Below, piece by piece: positions 1 to 6,353 of a stretch of DNA of 7,217 nt. The position numbers and the translations under genes are program-made. The number at the start of each line of letters is the position of its first letter. The first letter of the stretch is position 1. Source of the stretch: Deltaproteobacteria bacterium (GTDB lineage: Bacteria > Myxococcota > B64-G9); the NCBI GenBank assembly GCA_030591745.1, contig JAUVAM010000183.1, positions 1 to 7,217 on the forward strand, given 5' to 3'. The notes under the pieces are model-generated. The model was not told where the DNA came from, did not search any database, and saw only the letters and a list, made by a program, of their open reading frames with translations.

Positions 1-915
1 CGAAGCAAAGTCCATCATGGCCACATTCTCTTGCCACCAGGGCTGGCCGTCGGGGTGATCGCCCGCCACCGGATCGGGGAAGTTGCGATTTGGGTCCACC
101 CAGGCCTCGCTGCCGTCCGCGTTGACGAAGGCGCGGATGGCCCCGCTGACGCTGGTGTCCGAGCTGTAATAGGTGCCGTCCGGGTTGGCCAGGGGGTTGA
201 TCCAGATCTCCGCGCCGTTCACCAGGTCGGTGATCCGGGGGTCGGAGCCGTACTGCGTCAGGAGCTCTTCGATGAGCCTCAGCATGAGCACATAGCCCAC
301 GGTCTCGTCGCCGTGCATGGTGGAGGTCAAAAGCAGCTCCGGCTCGTCCTCGTCTTCATCGGGCGCGTCCGTGATCTTCAGGGCGTAGAGGGTGTGGGGC
401 CGGACCTGGTTGGTGGAGCTGCCGATGACCTCCAACCGGCAGAGGTTGGGATAATCCGCGGCGAACTGCTGCATGACCTGCACGTATTCCGCGTAGGTCG
501 GGTAATGATCCCAGCGAAGCGCGCCGTCGCGGCCAAAGAGCCCCATGCGCGCATGGGGATTCAGACCTGGGTGCGGCAGAATCTTGTAGACGACGCCCTT
601 GGCCCCAAGCTTCTTCAGGCCGGTGGGCCAGGCATAGGCCCAAACCCGGTCGCCCTCGACCTTATCGATGCTCACCACGCGCCCCAACTTGTCACGCCGA
701 GCGCGGTCCGGCTCAACAAAGGTAATGTAGGTCTCTTGCCGAGCCGCTTTAATCAAGGGGGTCACTGGGTTCAGCAGACGACTGGACGCATCCAAGCGCA
801 GCGCCCCGGACCACGTATCCAACTCGGGCTCCGGCCCCCCACAGCCGACCGCCGACAGAAGCAGACCCTCAACAAAGAGGACCAACAGAGCCATGCGAAA
901 CCGAGGCGAGCTCAT
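1..915 (-). CDS. M14 zinc carboxypeptidase, lipoprotein (5' part, runs off left edge)
   Basis: This is the first 305 codons of an exported metallocarboxypeptidase; the stop lies beyond position 1. The start ATG at 915-913 is preceded by GGAG six bases upstream. The N-terminus is MSSPRFRM followed by a hydrophobic stretch ending SAVGC, so Cys25 is a likely lipidation site, although Ala at -3 and a Glu inside the stretch make the lipobox imperfect. Residues about 30-130 form an N-terminal region before the catalytic domain, which starts near W135 (WDHYPTYAEYVQ). HGDE gives zinc ligands H201 and E204. INPLANPDG is the usual M14 block, and DPNRNFP holds N276-R277, matching the substrate-carboxylate-binding Asn-Arg of carboxypeptidase A. 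The third zinc His and the catalytic Glu would lie outside the window, so activity cannot be judged. The family removes C-terminal residues from peptides; this one would act in the periplasm or at the outer membrane. An acidic linker (DEDEDEPE) precedes the HGDE strand. Family assignment is firm; substrate is unknown. Confidence 0.93.
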   Translation of the reverse strand, partial: MSSPRFRMALLVLFVEGLLLSAVGCGGPEPELDTWSGALRLDASSRLLNPVTPLIKAARQETYITFVEPDRARRDKLGRVVSIDKVEGDRVWAYAWPTGLKKLGAKGVVYKILPHPGLNPHARMGLFGRDGALRWDHYPTYAEYVQVMQQFAADYPNLCRLEVIGSSTNQVRPHTLYALKITDAPDEDEDEPELLLTSTMHGDETVGYVLMLRLIEELLTQYGSDPRITDLVNGAEIWINPLANPDGTYYSSDTSVSGAIRAFVNADGSEAWVDPNRNFPDPVAGDHPDGQPWWQENVAMMDFAS

Positions 916-1161
916 TCACAACTCCAACTCCCCCACCACCCCATGCTGACCCCTTCCGCCACCGAGATCAAGCCCCCTCCGTTTTCACCACAAAACAGGC
1001 GAAGTGCCTGCTTGATTTCCACTTGTCTCACGCGTTTCCATCGAGAAAAGATGGGCATGAAAACGCGGCCGGCATTGACGGTGACCCTTTCCGGATCTAC
1101 TCTTCCAATAGCGCACTAAAAAAACAACAGCTGTCCTATTTAACACAGCGAAAGGTGGACC
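916..1161. other. divergent intergenic region
   Basis: These 246 bases separate the minus-strand carboxypeptidase from the plus-strand TPR lipoprotein, so they must carry both promoters or leaders. A plausible plus-strand promoter is seen at 1075-1103. I could not pick a convincing minus-strand promoter. A small palindrome at 996-1010 (CAGGC, five-base loop, GCCTG) is followed on the minus strand by TTTTG. It would lie in the carboxypeptidase leader, but five base pairs are too few to call it a terminator or attenuator. No conserved small gene is apparent. Confidence 0.6.
1075..1103 (+). promoter_or_regulatory. putative sigma70-type promoter for the TPR lipoprotein gene
   Basis: TTGACG at 1075-1080 matches five of six -35 consensus bases. 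It is followed by a 17-base spacer and TACTCT at 1098-1103, which keeps the three most conserved -10 bases (T, A and final T). Transcription would start about 50 bases before the ATG at 1162. The spacing is ideal but the -10 is weak, so this is a reasoned guess from sequence alone. Confidence 0.4.
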
Positions 1162-2682
1162 ATGAAATTTCAGGGATTCTTCACTACTTCGGTCTTGGCA
1201 TTGGCCCTGGCGGCCTGCGGCCCCACCGGCACGCAAGTCAAGGATGACCACGTCGTCAACAAGCAAGAGAGCAACAACAAGGCCGCCCAGGCCCGCATGA
1301 AAGATGCAGCCCACATGCTGGACGAGGCCAAGGTCATCGAGGCCCGCGACAAGTACATCGAAGCCCTGAACGAAGATCCCTTGGAGTTCCGCGCCCACGA
1401 GGGCCTGGGAGAAGCCTATGCCTGGCAGGGCAACCTGATGGCCTCCTTTGCCGAGCACGCCGCCCATGCCGAGACCTGCAAGGTCTCCCGCTTCGACACA
1501 CGCATGAGCGACTATGTCCACGCCAAGTTCGCCAAAAATGCCACCGCCGATCTGGATGTGGCCCCGGCAAAAAAGGGCGCCGCCATGCTGGGCTTGAGTG
1601 AAGCCCTTCGTTCCGCAGGCGACAACAAGAAAGACGTCGCCCTGAGCCAGATCGATGGCGCTTTGGCCATCTGGCCCGGCTCCGGCATCCTGCACTACGT
1701 CCGTGGTCGATTCCTGGCCGAAGCAGGCAAGAAAGACGAGGCCATCAACGCCCTGGTGGCCTCCCTGGAGCACTCCGGTTACTTCGCCCGCCGCATCTTG
1801 GGGATGGGCCTGGACAAGGAGCTGCCGGGTCTGTTGGAGAAAATGCGCGACAAGCTGATCGTCGAGGTCAAACGCTACCCGGCTGACTTCGAGTCCACCA
1901 CCATGCTGGCCGCCTTGCAGCTGCGGTTGGGCCAGGCCAAAGAAGCCGAAGCGACGGCCCAGGCCGCTCTGTCCCGGGGCGAGCCCCGCTGCGACATTTT
2001 GGTCATCCGCGCCATGGCGGCTGCCGCGACCGGCGATCAGGCCTTGACGGACAAAGCCATCTCCAACCTGCAAATGCACGTCGACGATTTATCCCAGGCC
2101 TTCTCCTTTGAGATGGCCAGCCTTTTCCACGGCGTGCTGGTCGATGCCCATCAGGAATTCAACATGGGCAAGCTGGCTGAAATTCTGGAGGAACCAGCAC
2201 GCGCTTATTTCCGCTTCCGCCTGCTGGCCGAACAGGGCACCGACCAAGCCGATCCGGCCCTTAATGCCTTCGAGCAAGCGCTGGCGACGGCCTATCCGGC
2301 CGGTGAGCACAAGGCGCCCACCTTGCCCGATCCCGACCAAACCGACAAACTGAAGTACTACGAAGGCATGGTACAGAAACGTTTCGAAGCCCTGGTGCCC
2401 AATTTCAAAAAATGTGTCCAGGCCAAGGTTCCAGCCAAGGGCGCCGACGATCCCCTGGTCATCCGGATCGAACTTTACCCCACCGGCAACGTGGCCCAGG
2501 CCGCGCTGGAACACCGGGGACCGATGTCCATCACCCAGTCTTACTGCATCTTGAATCAGATGATGGAAACCGCCTGGCCCAAGCCCCTGCGCAAGAACGA
2601 AGGATTCAAGCTTCAGGTCCACGTGGGCAAGGACTCCACCGACCCGACCCAGACCAGCGCCGGCAAGGTCATCCACTACTAA
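1162..2682 (+). CDS. TPR lipoprotein with AgmX/PglI-like C-terminal domain
   Basis: A 506-residue exported protein of unassigned biological role, likely a protein-protein interaction scaffold in the envelope. The ATG follows AAAGGTGG (1151-1158). The signal peptide ends in LAAC, a canonical lipobox, giving lipidated Cys19. Alpha-helical TPR-like pairs are visible at about residues 43-105 (AHMLDEAKVIEARDKYIEAL, then GLGEAYAWQG), 141-205, and 242-305 (AALQLRLGQAKEAEATAQAAL). The C-terminal part, about 397-490, changes character to predicted beta strands: a helix with FKKCVQ, then LVIRIELYPTGNV, SYCILNQMM, and a closing strand. Cys418 and Cys462 sit where the two conserved cysteines of the AgmX/PglI C-terminal domain lie; that domain resembles TonB-C and is common in myxobacterial proteins. 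The domain call comes from pattern recognition and needs a profile search. The gene is followed by a 95-base gap with no clear terminator. Confidence 0.9.
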   Translation: MKFQGFFTTSVLALALAACGPTGTQVKDDHVVNKQESNNKAAQARMKDAAHMLDEAKVIEARDKYIEALNEDPLEFRAHEGLGEAYAWQGNLMASFAEHAAHAETCKVSRFDTRMSDYVHAKFAKNATADLDVAPAKKGAAMLGLSEALRSAGDNKKDVALSQIDGALAIWPGSGILHYVRGRFLAEAGKKDEAINALVASLEHSGYFARRILGMGLDKELPGLLEKMRDKLIVEVKRYPADFESTTMLAALQLRLGQAKEAEATAQAALSRGEPRCDILVIRAMAAAATGDQALTDKAISNLQMHVDDLSQAFSFEMASLFHGVLVDAHQEFNMGKLAEILEEPARAYFRFRLLAEQGTDQADPALNAFEQALATAYPAGEHKAPTLPDPDQTDKLKYYEGMVQKRFEALVPNFKKCVQAKVPAKGADDPLVIRIELYPTGNVAQAALEHRGPMSITQSYCILNQMMETAWPKPLRKNEGFKLQVHVGKDSTDPTQTSAGKVIHY

Positions 2683-2777
2683 GTCTCCCAGCCGTCGCCA
2701 AAAACAAAGCGCCTATTTCCACCATTTGTGCTCAAGGCCTTTTCGGCGCAGCTGCATAATGCTAGCTTGGAAACCCT
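2683..2777 (+). promoter_or_regulatory. short gap with possible -10 element before the four-TM gene
   Basis: This 95-base gap holds CATAAT at 2755-2760, five of six matches to a -10 hexamer. No good -35 lies at 16-18 bases; TTGTGC at 2726-2731 is 23 bases away. If the element is used, the leader would be only about 10 bases and would begin inside the inverted repeat at 2763-2795. No U-tract terminator for the upstream TPR gene is visible, so read-through from that gene is also possible. Confidence 0.25.
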
Positions 2778-2795
2778 ATGAAGCTTTCCAAGCTA
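2763..2795. repeat. perfect 11-bp inverted repeat around the start codon of the four-TM gene
   Basis: TAGCTTGGAAA at 2763-2773 is the exact reverse complement of TTTCCAAGCTA at 2785-2795. The 11-base loop between them (2774-2784) contains the ATG at 2778-2780. The only Shine-Dalgarno-like bases (GGAAA) lie in the 5' arm, and codons 4-6 lie in the 3' arm. In mRNA this could fold so that the ribosome binding site is paired and the start codon is exposed in the loop. As DNA it could instead be a dimeric repressor site overlapping the start. The symmetry is directly visible; the function is inferred. Confidence 0.75.
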
Positions 2796-3596
2796 CTCAG
2801 CAGAGGCAGAAGGCTGTCCGAGTGGTTCGGGCGCCACCAGAACCTGCACCTGCAGTTCGGGATCGCCGCCTTCATCATCGCGGGCGTCCACCTGGGCGCC
2901 GACCGCATCGACGACGGCTGTTTCGCCGTCCTGAATTTCGTCGACGCCGGCTTCGATGACCTGGTGGCTCGCTTCTTCGCCCTGCTGCATCACACGGGAC
3001 TCCTGTCCATCGAGAGCGCCCGCGATTACTCCCTGGGCTTTGCCGACCTCATCGACGTGGAGGCCCGGGAAACCGCCTCGCGCTGGGTGGCCGTCGGGCT
3101 GGAACTTTGGGTGGACTTCCTGCTGGGCCGGGCGGCCCTTGGTTACCGGGAGGCGACCGGCCTGGGCGCCGGGTTCCTGGACATGCCGGTGGAGTTAATC
3201 CGCAGCATCAAGACCTTCGCCCGCCGCTTCAAAGAGCTCATGGACCTTGAGTTCATCCTGCTGCCGCTCAGCCTGCTCATCGGCTTGATCGCGTCCAGCT
3301 ACATCTTCTATGTGGTTGCGGGCGAGACCTTCGACCAGGTCTTGGTGGATCTGTTCGGCCCTTCGGGTGCCGTCCATATCATCGCCGAGCTCCTGGCGGT
3401 CGCGCTGACCGTCATGGTGACCTGGTCTCTGGGCTTCCGCGCCATCACCTCCACGCTGCGCTACGTGGAAAAACGAGCGGAACAAGCGCGCCACGACTTC
3501 GTGCGCCGCGTCCGGGGCGTGACCTTGCTGGCCACCGTTCTGCCGGTCTGCGCGCTGGGCTCCTTGTTCGCCACCCCCCTGGCGGGGCTGTATTAG
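2778..3596 (+). CDS. polytopic inner-membrane protein of unknown function
   Basis: A 272-residue protein I do not recognise. The N-terminus (MKLSKLLSRGRRLSEWFGR) is positively charged and has no signal peptidase site. Hydrophobic segments lie at about 25-41 (FGIAAFIIAGV), 159-180 (FILLPLSLLIGLIASSYIFY), 199-220 (IIAELLAVALTVMVTW) and 248-266 (VTLLATVLPVCALGSLFA). Between the first two is a stretch of more than 100 residues, acidic early and amphipathic, that may lie along the membrane or form a soluble domain. The loop between TM3 and TM4 is strongly basic (RYVEKRAEQARHDFVRRVR), which by the positive-inside rule suggests it is cytoplasmic. No catalytic motif, transporter signature or cofactor site is evident. 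The ATG is the first in frame, but its Shine-Dalgarno is weak and buried in an inverted repeat. The next gene encodes a murein peptidase, so a cell-envelope role is possible but unproven. Confidence 0.85.
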   Translation: MKLSKLLSRGRRLSEWFGRHQNLHLQFGIAAFIIAGVHLGADRIDDGCFAVLNFVDAGFDDLVARFFALLHHTGLLSIESARDYSLGFADLIDVEARETASRWVAVGLELWVDFLLGRAALGYREATGLGAGFLDMPVELIRSIKTFARRFKELMDLEFILLPLSLLIGLIASSYIFYVVAGETFDQVLVDLFGPSGAVHIIAELLAVALTVMVTWSLGFRAITSTLRYVEKRAEQARHDFVRRVRGVTLLATVLPVCALGSLFATPLAGLY

Positions 3597-3634
3597 TGGC
3601 ACTTACGAATCGTTTTTTGATTCGTTAGTGCCAC
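3596..3634. repeat. 16-bp inverted repeat (hairpin) at the end of the four-TM gene
   Basis: GTGGCACTTACGAATC (3596-3611) pairs with GATTCGTTAGTGCCAC (3619-3634) with a single T-T mismatch, around a seven-base loop, GTTTTTT (3612-3618). The left arm begins at the last base of the TAG stop codon (3594-3596). The T run sits in the loop, and neither strand has a T tract after the stem, so this is not a standard Rho-independent terminator. It is visibly more AT-rich than its surroundings. It could act as a transcript 3'-end stabiliser, an operator for the next gene (start 42 bases downstream), or a dispersed intergenic element. Confidence 0.8.
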
Positions 3635-3662
3635 GTTATGCTGCGGCGTATTGCGCAGTATC

Positions 3663-3668
3663 AGAGGA
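3663..3668 (+). promoter_or_regulatory. ribosome binding site that fixes the M23 peptidase start
   Basis: AGAGGA lies seven bases before the ATG at 3676. An alternative in-frame GTG at 3628 would add 16 residues, but it lies inside the 3' arm of the hairpin at 3596-3634 and has no purine-rich site in front of it. The site therefore favours 3676. Confidence 0.65.
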
Positions 3669-3675
3669 TGCCGAC

Positions 3676-4689
3676 ATGAGATTCAGACGCCTGGGACTCT
3701 TCGAATTCATCACCAGCCTGGCCGCGCTATACGTATGCATCGGCACCACGCCCGCGGGCGAGTTGACCAAGCGGACGGTCGCCTGGGTCACCGGCTGGGA
3801 GCATGAGCAGAGGCCGTTGACCGGCTTTTTCTCCGGCACGGAGACGGCGGCCTCCCCGGAGGCCAAGGTCAAGCCTTTCAGCCAAATGAAGGTGCTCTGG
3901 GGACAGGTTCAGCGAAGCTCACGGGAAACCGGCCTGGACGCGGCCCTGGTGATGGCCACCACCATCGTCCTCGGACCCGGTCACCCATGGCCCGACCGGG
4001 TCCGACAGGAACTGCGGGATGCGCAGGTGGACCTGAGCGGCGACGACGCCCTCGCCCGAGCCCTGCGGCACTACCATCAAGGCCTGGGGTCCGAGTCGGC
4101 CGCGGTGGCGGCCCTGCTGGCCGGGAAGCGATCCATCGCCCGGGCACTGGACCGCTCCCGGAGCTCAGGCCTGGCGGCACCCCATCGCTTTAAAAGTTTT
4201 GGGCGCTACCTGGCGCCGAGCGAACGCTTGGCCATCGCACCCGAGGTCAATCGCATCATGGCCCTGGCCATCGCCCACCGGCTTGCCTGGCCGGTCCCCG
4301 AAGACACGCGCATCAGCTCCCCCTTCGGTCCCCGCTTGCACCCCATCTTAAAAAAGCAGCGCATGCACAGGGGCATCGACCTGGCCGTCCCCCGGGGGAC
4401 TGAGCTGCACGCTTCGGCCGACGGGTTGGTGCGCTACGCCGGACACGACGGGGTCAACGGCCGCTACTTGAAGATCGACCACGGCTACGGCCTGGCCACG
4501 GTGCTGTGCCACAACAGCAAGAACCTCTATGCCACGGGCGACCCGGTGACCCGCGAGTCTACCGTGGCTTACTCGGGCAACAGCGGCCGCTCCACCGGCC
4601 CCCACCTCCACTTCGGCGTCAAGGTGGGCAAGCGCTTCGTCGACCCCCTGCCCCTGCTGCGCTTCGCGGCGAAGAACAGCCAACACTGA
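3676..4689 (+). CDS. membrane-anchored M23/LytM family peptidase
   Basis: A 337-residue protein ending in a LytM (peptidase M23) domain, a family that cleaves peptidoglycan cross-bridges or stem peptides, or acts as a hydrolase activator when degenerate. The N-terminus (MRFRRLGLF) leads into one hydrophobic segment at about 7-23, a signal anchor or uncleaved signal sequence with no lipobox. Residues about 65-200 form a helical, charged region without a recognised domain. The M23 domain runs from about 212 (SPFGPRLHPI) to about 325. All four expected metal or catalytic positions are present: H231 and D235 in HRGID, H279 in LCHNS, and H310 and H312 in GPHLHFGV, so the enzyme is probably active. 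The conserved turn GNSGRSTGPHLHFG is intact. It should act in the periplasm. Hydrolytic specificity cannot be read from sequence. No strong promoter is visible; expression may come from upstream or from the short gap after the hairpin. Confidence 0.93.
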   Translation: MRFRRLGLFEFITSLAALYVCIGTTPAGELTKRTVAWVTGWEHEQRPLTGFFSGTETAASPEAKVKPFSQMKVLWGQVQRSSRETGLDAALVMATTIVLGPGHPWPDRVRQELRDAQVDLSGDDALARALRHYHQGLGSESAAVAALLAGKRSIARALDRSRSSGLAAPHRFKSFGRYLAPSERLAIAPEVNRIMALAIAHRLAWPVPEDTRISSPFGPRLHPILKKQRMHRGIDLAVPRGTELHASADGLVRYAGHDGVNGRYLKIDHGYGLATVLCHNSKNLYATGDPVTRESTVAYSGNSGRSTGPHLHFGVKVGKRFVDPLPLLRFAAKNSQH

Positions 4690-4703
4690 CCCCCTGTTTC
4701 TCT

Positions 4704-4734
4704 TTGACCATCACAAGCCAGCATCTGCTAGGAT
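4704..4734 (+). promoter_or_regulatory. putative extended -10 promoter for the EGF-propeller lipoprotein
   Basis: TTGACC at 4704-4709 matches five of six -35 bases. TAGGAT at 4729-4734, preceded by TG at the extended -10 position (TGC, 4726-4728), forms a good -10. The spacer is 19 bases, longer than ideal, which an extended -10 can tolerate. Transcription would start near 4741, leaving only about 15 bases of leader before the preferred ATG, just enough for the ribosome binding site. Confidence 0.45.
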
Positions 4735-4743
4735 GACGAAAAC

Positions 4744-4750
4744 GAGGTGG
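4744..4750 (+). promoter_or_regulatory. ribosome binding site that fixes the EGF-propeller start
   Basis: GAGGTGG lies five bases before the ATG at 4756. An in-frame GTG at 4747 would add three residues, but that codon is part of this Shine-Dalgarno sequence, so 4756 is the better start. Confidence 0.7.
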
Positions 4751-4755
4751 ATGCC

Positions 4756-6330
4756 ATGCGTTCGATTCTCTTGTTGTTTTCATTTCCATTGCTGTTTCTC
4801 GCTTGCGGAGACGGCGGTACCGGCAATCTGCAGACTTGTGCCGACTGCGACCCCAACGCAAGCTGCAGCGAAACCGCGGACGAAATACTTTGCGAGTGCA
4901 ATCCCGGCTTTTCAGGCGACGGAACAAGCTGCGCCAACATCGACGAGTGCGCAGATGGGACTCACGACTGCGGTGAACTGGAGTCTTGCATCGACACCGA
5001 AGGGTCCTTTGTTTGCGAGTGCATGCCGGGCTATGAAGAGGATGGAGCCGCTTGCGTAAACGTGAACGAATGCCTGGAGGAGACCGACGCCTGCCACGCG
5101 CTGGCCACCTGCACGGACACGGAAGGCGGATACGCCTGTGAGTGCCCCCAAGGATACGAGGGCGATGGCACCGACTGCGCGAACGTGGACGAGTGCGCGG
5201 CGGCACTTGACGACTGCCACGCCGACGCGGTGTGTCACGATACCGAGGGTGATTACTCCTGCGAGTGCGGCCCGGGATTTTCGGGTGATGGATGGGCATG
5301 CACCTTTGACTGCCCGCAGCCTCCGCCCGACGGACCCTATCCTCGGGTCCACAGCATTCCGATCCGATGCTCGGTGGAAAAGGTCTACACGCAATACATC
5401 ACCGGCGAAGTGGCCATCGCCCAGGACGTGATGGTGGTGGGCATGCCCTCCTGGCTTTCGGACGACCCCGACGACCACGCGAGCGCTTTCCTCTACCGCT
5501 TCGACGGAAGCACCTGGGTCTTCGCCCAGGAACTACTGCCCCAGGTCCCCGGCTTAGACCCGAGCAAGTACGGCAACCGCGTGGAGATTTCTTCTTCCGG
5601 TGACACCATCGTGGTGAGCACCGGTCGGGACGCCTTCGTATTCCGGAGGGATGGAGACACATGGACGGGCGGTGAGCAGCTGCTTCCGGCCTTCGATCCC
5701 GAGGCCCAGACCCTGCTGGCCTCAGTGGCCACCACCGATGAGCACACCGCTCTGGCCTATTACGGTAATTCGGACACCGACATCGGCCTGGTCTACCTCT
5801 TCGACCCCTTGCTGGCCAATGAAACTGCCCGGGTCCAAGACAGCCGTTTTTACCAGAATTCCAACGGCAACCAGGTGAGCCTCAATGGAGATCTCATGGT
5901 GGTGGCCAACCGCTACAACGTCACCGTGATTTTCCGGTTCAACGGGCTCGAGTGGCAAGAAGAGCAGGAACTCCCCTACGGCATGAACACCGCGACCGAC
6001 GGAATCTGGATCGCCTCCCGAACGAATGACGATGTGTACATCTTTGCCAATACGGGTTCCTGGGTCGAAAGTGACCAGGTCCCCTGTGGGATCCAGGCCG
6101 ACCTGTCCGTCCGTGGACAGCGACTGGTCACCGGAGGGTCTCCGTCATATGGGGGTGAGGATCAGATCGGCGCCATCTTCGAGTTTGATGGAGAATCCTG
6201 GGTGGAGACCTACGCCCCGGAATACGAGGCCTACTTCGTGGACATGGCCCCACGCTTCGCCGTGATGTCCGCGGGCGGATTCGCCCCCGACGTGGTCCAA
6301 GTGATCGAATTTGAAGAAGCCGTCCAATAG
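4756..6330 (+). CDS. EGF-repeat plus FG-GAP-like beta-propeller surface lipoprotein
   Basis: A 524-residue exported lipoprotein that resembles a modular adhesin or receptor. The signal peptide MRSILLLFSFPLLFLAC gives Cys17; the lipobox (FLAC) is slightly atypical. Four EGF-like modules follow. The first (C28-C59) is short and lacks the calcium signature. The next three begin at D63, N104 and D145 with the calcium-binding form N-x-[DN]-EC, and each has C-x-D-x4-[FY]-x-C-x-C. Module two has the expected six cysteines (65, 72, 78, 87, 89, 100). From about 215 to the C-terminus there are about seven blade-like repeats, each a 'VxxxGDxxVV' strand pair followed by an 'F-[DN]-G-x-x-W' type ending (FDGSTW, RDGDTW, FNGLEW, FDGESW). 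This is the FG-GAP/integrin-alpha-like propeller pattern. It likely binds a protein or glycan at the cell surface in a calcium-dependent way; the ligand is unknown. It has its own likely promoter and converges with the next gene, 23 bases away. Confidence 0.92.
   Translation: MRSILLLFSFPLLFLACGDGGTGNLQTCADCDPNASCSETADEILCECNPGFSGDGTSCANIDECADGTHDCGELESCIDTEGSFVCECMPGYEEDGAACVNVNECLEETDACHALATCTDTEGGYACECPQGYEGDGTDCANVDECAAALDDCHADAVCHDTEGDYSCECGPGFSGDGWACTFDCPQPPPDGPYPRVHSIPIRCSVEKVYTQYITGEVAIAQDVMVVGMPSWLSDDPDDHASAFLYRFDGSTWVFAQELLPQVPGLDPSKYGNRVEISSSGDTIVVSTGRDAFVFRRDGDTWTGGEQLLPAFDPEAQTLLASVATTDEHTALAYYGNSDTDIGLVYLFDPLLANETARVQDSRFYQNSNGNQVSLNGDLMVVANRYNVTVIFRFNGLEWQEEQELPYGMNTATDGIWIASRTNDDVYIFANTGSWVESDQVPCGIQADLSVRGQRLVTGGSPSYGGEDQIGAIFEFDGESWVETYAPEYEAYFVDMAPRFAVMSAGGFAPDVVQVIEFEEAVQ
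4942..5301 (+). repeat. three tandem calcium-binding EGF coding units, 123-nt period
   Basis: The Asp/Asn codons that open the three calcium-binding EGF modules fall at 4942, 5065 and 5188. The last cysteine codons of all four EGF modules fall at 4930, 5053, 5176 and 5299. Every interval is exactly 123 bases (41 codons). The DNA copies are clearly diverged while the amino-acid pattern is kept, so the duplications are old and under selection for the fold rather than recent slippage. Confidence 0.85.
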
Positions 6331-6353
6331 GGGCTGAACCCGTCCCCGAATTT
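6331..6353. other. convergent intergenic gap without clear terminator
   Basis: Only 23 bases separate the two convergent stop codons (TAG at 6328-6330 on plus; TAG at 6356-6354 on minus). GGGG and CCCC runs could form a short stem, but no T tract follows on either strand. Transcripts from the two sides probably overlap at their 3' ends or rely on Rho. Confidence 0.5.

Noticed and set aside
996..1010. Small palindrome with following T's on the minus strand as terminator or attenuator
   Set aside because: The stem is only five base pairs and there is no upstream minus-strand transcript that would need ending here.
31..1119. Long plus-strand open frame opposite the carboxypeptidase
   Set aside because: It is antisense to a gene with clear M14 motifs, shows only low-complexity Val/Arg/Gly-rich sequence, and has no domain or ribosome binding site. 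High-GC codon bias produces such shadows.
985..2676. Two long minus-strand open frames opposite the TPR gene
   Set aside because: They mirror the codon structure of a well-supported lipoprotein gene. The sequences are Gly/Gln/Val-rich without any recognisable fold or start signal.
3596..3634. Hairpin as an integron attC or XerCD/dif-type site
   Set aside because: It lacks the attC core consensus and the two-arm dif layout, and no integrase or cassette array is in the window.
3628..3675. Upstream GTG start for the M23 peptidase
   Set aside because: The GTG lies inside the hairpin stem, has no ribosome binding site, and would bury the hydrophobic signal-anchor behind 16 extra residues. ATG at 3676 has AGAGGA at good distance.
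4619..5478. Minus-strand open frames opposite the EGF region
   Set aside because: They are Arg- or Val/Ala-rich antisense readings of the cysteine repeats and have no independent coding evidence.
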